DNA from: Mytilus galloprovincialis
Taxonomy: Eukaryota > Mollusca > Bivalvia > Mytilida > Mytilidae
Length of the DNA stretch: 64,000 nucleotides
Reading direction: 5' to 3'
Assembly (NCBI RefSeq): GCF_965363235.1
Contig: NC_134846.1
Span: 2,981,001 to 3,045,000 of the forward strand
The first letter of the stretch is position 1. Each line of letters starts with the position of its first letter. This document shows positions 12,996 through 22,200 of the stretch, one piece after another. The notes beneath the pieces are model-generated. The model was not told where the DNA came from. It did not search any database and saw only the letters and a list, made by a program, of their open reading frames with translations. The translations under genes were made by a program, and so were the position numbers.

Positions 12996-13142
12996 AGTTG
13001 GTAATGGCTCAACTAAAACTTCGCCGCATTCATCATGGGTTTTTATCAATTTAGCGTTCAAATAGCTGTCGCTTTCGTTTTTAACCGGATTTTTGTGACT
13101 AAAATGTTGGTTATTGATTTTGGGATGTACGGCGGGCGGCAA
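12927..13142 (-). other. Unassigned 71-aa open frame, probably not a gene
   Basis: The minus-strand frame runs from an ATG at 13142 and is hydrophilic, with no signal peptide or known motif. Its C-terminal third overlaps the dispersed repeat at 12800-12995. It could be a leftover of the repeat's coding part. No splice partners were found. Confidence 0.15.
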
Positions 13143-14082
13143 TCAAATGTTGTCCGTGCATTAACTCATGAACCGTTCAACCAAAGCTTTTAAAATTTTA
13201 ATATGTTATTACTGACAACTATACGAAGGTCAAGTTCAATAATGGCGATTTTTTTCTTTTGAATCGTTTCATATTTTTTGTACTCTTTACTCTATATAGC
13301 TTGCTGTAAAAAGGTGTTACTCATCGTGTAGAGACCTGCATTTTTATAATCCTTTTTGTGGTTTTTTAGATATCGAACAATCGAACTCGAAATATGACTT
13401 CAATTTTTCGTCATATTTTTCGATATTTATCGGCTCTTAAAACAAATAATGACACAGTTGTGCATTCTCTGCAGATTTTTCATCGATAAACAGCAGCTTG
13501 GTATGACACAGTTTTAATTTCAATCCACGAAGATATAAAAGATATTGCCATTAATTACAGTTTTTTTTGGGTGTTTTTTTCAGAGTTGAGTTATTTCCCT
13601 TTGACCGGCTGTACAATTTCTGTTCTACAAAAAGATACATTCTGTTTGAATCAACAACTTCTTACAAGTCAAATAAAGAGTCCCAAAATGCGGACAGTTG
13701 GGTATGTTTTCCTGTTACCAGTTTTCTGCGTAGCGCCTTTTCTTATACAATTTTGAACTTACTTATCCCCCTTAACTTGCCGGTATATATTAACTGGTAA
13801 TTCAAGATGCTATAAACCGAAAGTCCAACCCTATCGTTAAAAAGCACAGCTTGCTCAGTAAAATTTAGAAAAAATGTGTAATATAGCGTTGTATCAGCTG
13901 TGTCATAAAGGTACACCGCCTGAACATAATAGTTTTTTCTTGAGGAAATAAATAAATATTGAAAATAAAAAATAGCAGGAACAGAGGACACTTACTGACT
14001 AGCTTCTAGGCGATACACAAAATCAAAATCAAATATTTTTATTGACACTAAGGTCCAAACATTGGACTAACATCAATTTTAA
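13143..14082. other. Stretch without recognised feature
   Basis: AT-rich DNA with short chance frames on both strands. No repeat pairing or family resemblance was seen. Confidence 0.5.
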
Positions 14083-14340
14083 ACATATAAGCACACTTCA
14101 AAAACAACAATAGGGTAACATATAAGCACACTTCAAAAACAACATTAGGGTAACATATAAGCAATACACTTCAAAAACAACAATAGGGTAACATATAAGC
14201 AATACACTTCAAAAACAACAATAGGGTAACATATAAGCAATACACTTCAAAAACAACAATAGGGTAACATATAAGCAATACACTTCAAAAACAACAATAG
14301 GGTAACATATAAGCAATACACTTCAAAAACAACAATAGGG
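14083..14340. repeat. Minisatellite, 36-38 bp unit, about seven copies
   Basis: The unit AACATATAAGCAATACACTT plus CAAAAACAACAATAGGGT is repeated head to tail. The first two units lack the CAAT insertion, giving 36 bp, and the later five are 38 bp and nearly identical, so the array probably grew from its right side. Confidence 0.95.
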
Positions 14341-14449
14341 ATGTACAAGTACCTGCCCACGTCCACTCTGTGTCCTTATAAGGTGTATTTCCATTTGTAT
14401 CCATGGGATGAGTTAAGCCTTTTTTTCAACTGATTTCCATAAATCGATC

Positions 14450-14825
14450 TTATGTTGTACTTATGTACCACTGTCCCAGGTTAGGGATCGAGGGTTTGGC
14501 ACCCGCTAACATGTTTAATCCCGCCACACACAATATGTGCCTGTCCCAAGTAAAAAGCCTGTAATTCCGTGGTTGTTGTTTGTTGCTGTGTTACAAAATT
14601 ATATGTTTTTCGTTCATCCATTTTAACATATACGAGGCCGTTAGTTTTTCTCGTTTGAATTAATTTACATTTGTCATTTTGGGGTCTTTTATAGATGACT
14701 ATGCAGTATGAGCTTGCTCTTTGTCGAAGACCGTACGTTGACCTTTAGTTGTTAATTTCTGTGTCATTTGGTTTCTTGTGAAGAGTTGTCTCAATGTTAA
14801 TCATACCACATCCTCTCTTTTTTTT
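14450..14825 (+). repeat. Dispersed repeat, long copy
   Basis: Blocks in order: ACCACTGTCCCAGGTTAGGG, ACATGTTTAATCCCGCC, GCCTGTCCCAAGT, GAGGCCGTTAGTTTTTCTCG, GGGTCTTTTATAGATGACTATGC, and TGAAGAGTTGTCTCAATG followed by CATACCACATCCTC. These recur, whole or in part, at 11880-12020, 12800-12995 (inverse), 35020-35190 and 38150-38260 (inverse), and I recognise them as widespread in mussel genomes. No intact frame. Confidence 0.75.
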
Positions 14826-15328
14826 TATCTTTTGACATTGTTCTTTTTGTCTATTACAAAGTTATATTTTTTTAATTATTGAATTTCTCCTTATTTGACA
14901 AATTTTTTGATGTACTTATAAAAAACACTTTATTTTTATTTCTATATAAGCTATTCAAATATGTCCAACAATAATTTAATTCTAAAAAATCTAAATTAAA
15001 AAAGAAATACAATACAATCAATTCAACTGAAATCACAAAAGGGCTACATATGATATAAACAATAATAGTAAATAAATAGTTTTAAAAGATGGTTGCATGG
15101 ATAATGATTTATATTAATATCTTTTAAAAACATAAACATGAAGCCATACAAGCATAACCTATAAATACAAACAAGTTTAAATCTTCTGTCCAATACTCAC
15201 ACATAAATTATTAATTTTTCTATTCACTATTCACATGTTTATTATCCTTCTTTCGTTTGAATAGTAAAATAGATGAGCGAGATTGTACATGTATATTGTG
15301 ATAAGACCCTTTAGTTTTAAACATAGAT
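14826..15328. other. AT-rich stretch without recognised feature
   Basis: Long A and T runs, with no frame, repeat or pairing worth naming. Confidence 0.5.
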
Positions 15329-15800
15329 ATAAGAAGATGTGGTATGAGGGCCATTGAGACAACTCTCCATCCAAGTCACAATTTGTGAAAGTGAACCATA
15401 TAGGTCAAAGTACGGTATTCAACACGGAGCCTTGGCTCACACCGAACAGCAAGCCATAAAGGGTCTCAAAAATGACAAGTGTACATTTGTATAACCATTT
15501 AAAGAAGAAAACCAACGATCCAATCTATATAAAAAAAACGAGAAACGAGAAGCACTTATGAACCACATAAACAAACAACAACCACTGAACATTAAGTTCG
15601 TGACTTAGGACAGGTGCAAACAAATGCAGCGGGGATAAACATTTTTATAGGTACCAACCTTCACCTTAACTTGAAACAAGAGTGTAACATCACAACATAG
15701 AAAGACATGAGATATCAATTAAAATTGCATAACTCAATCAAAAGACATTTTAAAACAAAAACAAGTGATCATACACAGAACGAATAAATTTGATCTATGA
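15329..15800 (+). repeat. Dispersed repeat (AAGATGTGGTATGAG family), long copy
   Basis: It starts with AGAAGATGTGGTATGAG, passes through CAACTCTCCATCCAAGTCAC, CGGAGCCTTGGCTCACAC, AAACGAGAAACGAGAAGC and CAGGTGCAAACAAATGCAG, and ends near CAGAACGAATAAAT. An inverted partner of similar length is at 17834-18268; by eye the two are roughly 85% alike. Together they flank the last two exons of the Rho-like gene. No coding frame. Confidence 0.85.
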
Positions 15801-16258
15801 CACAATGTAAATACAAAATCAATAAAATAAGGATTGATAGATATATAGATAGATAATTTTATTAACCAATCATGGTGCCCAAAATTTGAGCTATACAATC
15901 AAATGAATTACAAAATAAAGCACAGAAAATGATTAGAATGATTAAAGTACATTTAAACAAAAAACCACATGAATACACATTTACACTAATTAACCTGATA
16001 TAAACCAAGTTATTGACAAAACATAGTTGTTATGGGTGCCACTGTGACCTGGAGAAATTACATAATATGCAGGGTATAGACTAGTTTAGTATGTAGAACA
16101 ACATATGAAAATGGGCGATATTGACTAATGTGTAAGCATAGCTACATTTGTACATATAAACAAATATTCCTAAATCAAGTTGATTTTTCAAACAATTTTG
16201 GTAGGTTACCTGTAAGCCTATACGTTGTACAAGTAAAATAAGTTCAAATATACTGCAA
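15801..16258. other. 3' side of the Rho-like gene (minus strand)
   Basis: This lies downstream of the stop codon at 16259-16261 on the minus strand and probably includes 3' UTR. TTTATT at 15858-15863 reads AATAAA on the minus strand and could be a polyadenylation signal, though it is about 400 bp past the stop. Nothing else was seen. Confidence 0.4.
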
Positions 16259-19200
16259 TTACATTAGAACACAGTTCTTCACTTCTTTCTGTTCTTCTTC
16301 GTTTTCATCGCCATTAGGTGTCTGAGCAGAACATATAGAATGCAAACCAACGCTGAACACATTGTCAAGACCATCTCTAAGTAATGAAGAACATTCCACA
16401 TATTTAAAAGCGTGTATTCGTTTACACAATTCTTCAGCTTTAGTTCGAACACACCCAGAACATCGGCCATGGCTGCTTAACATGTTACTATCGAGCAGGT
16501 CACCTTTTGTGCCGACCAGGATAAAAGGTGTGTGAGGACAATGTCGAGTTATTTCACGATGCCACTGAAAAAATAAAAGGATTTTAAGATTAGTTTCTGT
16601 TTATAAATATTCTGTCCATTAATTGAGTTATTATTGATGTCAATAAGACAACAGTTTAAAAATCGTAAGTTTCTAGAAAGCAGACGACATACACATGTGT
16701 GATGAAAACTAATTTTGTAATTCTAAGAAGACTAAGGTATTCATATAAAATAAGTTTATCAATATCTATCTTATTTATACTATCTCAACCTGTATAGAAG
16801 ACATTTTTTAATGGCGGACGGTGACCTATAGTTGGACAGTTGTCTCATTGGCAATTATACCACATCTTCTTTTTTTATATAGTACTAAGTTTCATTATAA
16901 TACGGGCACAACTCAACAAAAACGAAAAAAAAATAGCAAATACTTACAATCTTCTCTATGTTTTCCATACTATTTTGATCAACAAGTGAGAAACACAAGA
17001 GGAACAAATCCTATAAATACAAAGATAGAAATGGGGAGGATTTAATTTACATCTTTTTGCAACTTTAATTTTATCTATTACATGTATGCATATATTTATC
17101 TAACACCATTGAATTCGATTCATCATAAAATGTTTACTTTTCATGCGCAGTACGAAGGGTTCCACTGGTGGAGCAGAAACGTTTTACCATACTCGTTTTT
17201 GGTAGGATCGAGTTGTTCAATTACTGGTTTCTGTCGTAGCATTTTTATGTCAAATCGTTTGACTATTCGTCGTTTTTGCTTAACCATTTTAAGTGTTTTT
17301 GTCGGTGACTATTGATACTTCCGGATCTCCTAATTTCGAGTACCACAAAACAATTGGCATATGTAAATATGTTGTTAGAGGCTTTTGTCTTATCTTCTAT
17401 TTAGTGTGATTCCGTACAGAACCTATTTGCACTTGCTTTATTTCCAAGCGTGATGCAGAGCTTGACACGTGGTATATTTACAATAGTCTATTACAGTCAT
17501 CGACGGTTATACGACATTATTATGTCACTCAAATTAGTTTTTGTGAGAAAAAAAAATGCATGAAACTACATTCTCCTATACTCTATCGTCAGTAATCATT
17601 ATATTACTAGTATTATGTTTGAATGTTTTGGTTGGTTGCCGTCTCTGTCGTTACGTAACCTCGTTCTATATTTATATCCATGAAAATCTTCATTTTAAAT
17701 TTGTGATGTCTGTCAAAAAGACTTGCATGCAACTAGCTTGCTGTGTGATTCTTTGAAACGCCAAATATGTCCAGCTTAAAATAGTCTTTTCCCGGGTGTT
17801 TTTGAGTGATAGGTACATGTATAACCTTTTATATACTTCATTCGTTCAGTGTATGTTCACTTGTGTTGATATGTCTTTTGATAGAGTTAATTTCTATGCT
17901 GTGATGTTACACTATTGTTTCAGCTAATGGTGAAGGTTGGAACCTATTACAACGTTAAAACCCGCAGCATTTGTTTGCACCTGTATTAAGTCCGGAACTT
18001 GAGGTTCAGTGGTTGTCATTTGAATTGTTGATGTGATTCATAAGTTTTTCTCGTTTCTCGTTTTTATTTATATATAGATTAGACCGTTGGTTTTTCCATT
18101 TGAATGATTTTACACTAGTAATTTTTCGGGCTCTTTATAGCTTGCTGTTAAGTGTGAGCCAAGGCTCCGTTTTGAAGACCGTACTTTGGCCTAAAATGGT
18201 TCACTTTTACATATTGTGACTTGGATGGAGAGTTGTCTAATTGTCACTCATACCACATCTTCTTATATACATCAAACCGTACCGTTAGAGGATATGTCAA
18301 ATGACGTAATCTGGCGTTCTCTTCGTCAACATTGATGTCCCATAACACAAGCCGTATAGATTTACCCAGGAACTCTATGTCCTTCTTATAGCCATTCCTT
18401 GGAAGAAAAGATACATAATGTATATAAATCCGTCCGTGTTAAAAATATTTTATATAAAAAACAAAGTGTTTGTGTGTTGCATTTCCAACTGTCAGAACCG
18501 CAACACAAAGTACCTTAATGTAAATACAATGAACCCAAAACTTGCACAAACAGTAATAAAGCACGCGAACTTAACGAAAAGGTACTTCTTATAACATTGC
18601 TAATTACTGTATCGGTTGTCAAAATTGCTGTCATCGCTATAGTTTTTTTTCAAATTTTTACATCATTCAATACAAAAATAGTAGTTTTCAATATGGTATA
18701 TAGCCAAATGAACAATAGGTTTAAGATTTTTTAAGCTTGGAAGCAAAACGAGGAGCAAGTCTTTAACTTCAAGAGAGGGTTATTGTTGCAAAAATTTTAT
18801 CTAGTTTTTGACACTATCAATCAAATCATTTTTTCCCTTCAAAATTAGTACTATAAGGTAGGCAAAAAATCTGGATTCAAAATAAAGTTTTTTTGTCATC
18901 TGCATGGTAAGATTTTTTACTTATTTTTGTTTTATCAAAGTTTTGGATAAATGGTCGTTCCCATACTTCTACAATTTTCAAATCATTTCGAAATATCGTT
19001 TTATCGAGTGATAACCAACTATAAGGAGGACATTGAAAATGAATACGTTATTTACATTAATTATTTCCTCTTAAATAATAAAATATTTATCCTAAATAGA
19101 TGTTTCCTAATTTTGAATAAAGATAAAGAAGATTGATATAAAAGGCCACGTTTTACAGCTCTCTTATATAGCATGTATAACGGAAACAGATAACATTCCC

Positions 19201-22200
19201 CATTTCTATTCTCGATTTCAACGTATATATTTCAACAATTTCCACAACGAAAGATCGACAGGGTATACCTCAAATTATGTTAATCCTATTAAATCTAGGG
19301 CAACACCCCTTTTTATCAATCTTAATCAGTCTAAAATTATACGATTAAGAGTTATAACTATAAAAAAAACCCTCTCAAATATGGGTAAATAATGGATAAA
19401 AATACTGCACTGTGTAATTTATAAACAGATGCGTACACTGATACCACACATACTTCAATCGTAAGCGTATACTCTTGGAGTTAAATCATATCTTACAATC
19501 ATTTTGTATATAGCATTCGAGAGCTTACTTTCATATGCATGTTGTATAAAGCCTTCAACCATAGCGTACACTCATAGTTTATAGTCTTCAATTCTAGCGT
19601 TCACTCATACTGTGGATAACCTTTGATTGAACATAGCGTACACTCATATTCTACATATCAGTCCATTACAGCGTACACTTATACTGTATAGCTTCAACCA
19701 TTTCATACTGTGTAGCCTTAAATCAAAGTGTACATTCATACTGTATAGCCTTAAATCAAAGTGTACATTCATACTGTATAGCCTTAAATCAAAGTGTACA
19801 TTCATATTGTATAGCCTTAAATCATAGCTTACACTCATACTGTATAACCTTAAATCATAGCTTACACTCATATTGTTTAACCTTCAATTTAAATATACAC
19901 TCATACTGTATATAGCATATGTACTCATTCTGTAAACAGCCTTTAGTCATTTCTTATTTGGTATTTCTTTATTTCATAAAAAAAGAATGGTCAACGTAAA
20001 TACAATTATCTTGTCTTGGAGGGGATTAAATCCTACTTTGTAAAGAATCACTATTATTCAAACAATAAATTCTCTGAAACTGACATTAGCAAGATGCTTG
20101 AAGTCTTGATTGCCGTGACAACATATTGTTACGTTTGGAGGACGTGTTTTTAACAGACTGTCGGCATTCCAAAGGGAACAATTTGTGCCCCTCTTCTTGC
20201 CGACTTGTTCCTCTATTATTGTACGGCTGACTTTATACAGGAAACTTCTTAGGAAAAAAGATAAGAAGTTAGCGATATCCTTTAACTTTACTTTCCACTA
20301 TATAGATGATGTTCTCTCCCTTAATAATTCAAAACTTGGTGAGTACTAGTATGTGACACATCTATCCCATCGAACTCAAGAGAACGGATACAAAAGATAC
20401 AGTTAAGGTGGTACCTAACACTACAGGGAGATAACTCTGTAAAGTCTTGTAAATGTTTTAATTACTTTGTGTTGTAAAAGGAATAATAAGCTTCTCATTG
20501 ATCAAAATTGGTGTTTGTCAAACTGCTATATAACTTGTGTAATTTTTCTGACAAAACGGTTGGTTCAAAATCTTTTTTTTTTTTTTTTTATTTTTGTTAA
20601 ATTTACTTTGACAAAATTTTATGAAATTTAAACGAGCCAAATTATTTAAGTGAAAGTGTTGGGTACCATCTTAAGTCAGACTCATATCTTGGCTTAAATC
20701 TAGAAATTGACAATGATATTCGGTTGAAAAAAACCTTTTATGACAAAAGAGATGATTTCAGCTTCCCAGTTGTGAACTTTCCATTTCTCTGTAGCAACAT
20801 TCTAACAGCGCCTGCATACGGAGTTAATATTTCCCAATTGATACGATATTCCAGGGCTTGTATTTCCTATCATGATTAAATTTTCCTTGATAGAGGGTAA
20901 AACGTTGCAGCTCACAAGGAAGCTATTCAACCAAGAATTCCAAATGGTGAAGTTGAAATCATTCCTTCGTAAATTTTACGGACGCCATCACGAGTTGGTT
21001 GACAGTTATGGAATAACCGTTTCACAGAATATATCGGATATGTTCCTTATGTCGTAACTACTACCCCCTTCTCTTTTTCACGAATGTGACCTACCAAATT
21101 AGACTATTTACAGGGTTTGTAATAAAATTAGCAACACGTTGTTGCCACATGAGGAGCAGATTCCGCTTACTCTTCCGTAGCACCTGAAATAACTCCAGTT
21201 TTTGGTGGGGTTAGTGTTACTTAGTCTTTAATTTTCTATGTTGTGTCTTGTGTACTATTATGTGTCTGTTTGTCTTTTTTTTTTATCCATGGCGTTGTCA
21301 GTTCATTTGCGATCTATGAGTTTGACTGTTCCTCTGGTATCTTTTGCCCCTCTTTTACACTCATACTGTATAGTCTTTTAAAAATCAAAGCGTTCACTCA
21401 AATCGTATACCTTCAATCATAGGGTACATTGATCGTACACATTCATTCGGTGTCAAACAATCAGCAGTATATGATAATGGACTACACTTTATATAGCCAT
21501 TCACATTCTAGATTCTATTCATATTTGTTGGAAAAATGTCTCCATAATAGAAAAATAAGGTCATGAAGAAAAGTTGAATACTCATTGGTTCAAGGAACTG
21601 AATCGTTATGAAGGTTAAACTAAAAAAATCTACTTCTGATCATAAGATATATTTTTATGGGATATTAAGGTAGTGATAAATTTTAAGTTGAAGTCAACAA
21701 GAAAATCCTCTTACTGTAATAGGTACACATTGTCGAGGAAGTACAACTGTGCACCACTTATTGCGGACCTGTTTTTGTATTGTTATGAGTTACAATTTAT
21801 GACAAAAATAAGCAAAGACCCATCGAAACAACATCTGATAAACAAATTTAACAATACTTTTAGATATTTGGATGATATTTTGGCTCTCAATAATGACGAC
21901 TTCAGTATGTATATTAATGAAATTTATCCTGTTGAACTTACTTTAAATAAAGCTAATACTAACAATGACCACTGCCCTTTTCTCGATCTTGATATCTATA
22001 TCACTAATGGAAAGCTGAATATTAAAATTTATGATAAAAGGGATGATTTTGCATTTCCTATCGTTAATTATCCGTTTTTAGATGGTGACGTTCCCTTGTC
22101 ACCATCTTACGGTGTTTATATATCTCAACTTGTACGATTCGCTCGTGTATCAATCTAATTAAAAACCGATCTCTCATCGCTCCTGTTTCTGATATGTCGC

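Larger units (their letters stand above)
19440..21440. repeat. 33-bp minisatellite, interrupted by an RT element
   Basis: Units of the form CTTAAATCAAAGTGTACATT plus CATACTGTATAGC repeat with 33-bp spacing, best between 19690 and 19890, with degenerate units back to about 19440 and on to 19945. After RT copy B (19965-21355) the array resumes at 21356-21440 with CACTCATACTGTATAGTC and TACCTTCAATCATAGGGTAC. The RT copy therefore inserted into the array. The 11-residue repeat seen in open frames here is a by-product of the 33-bp period. Confidence 0.85.

Noticed and set aside
14083..14340. Regular repeats resembling a CRISPR array
   Set aside because: Units abut directly with no unique spacers, and the genome is animal; it is a minisatellite.
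19627..19871. Open frames with 11-residue repeats on both strands
   Set aside because: Direct result of the 33-bp minisatellite; both strands are open for the same reason.
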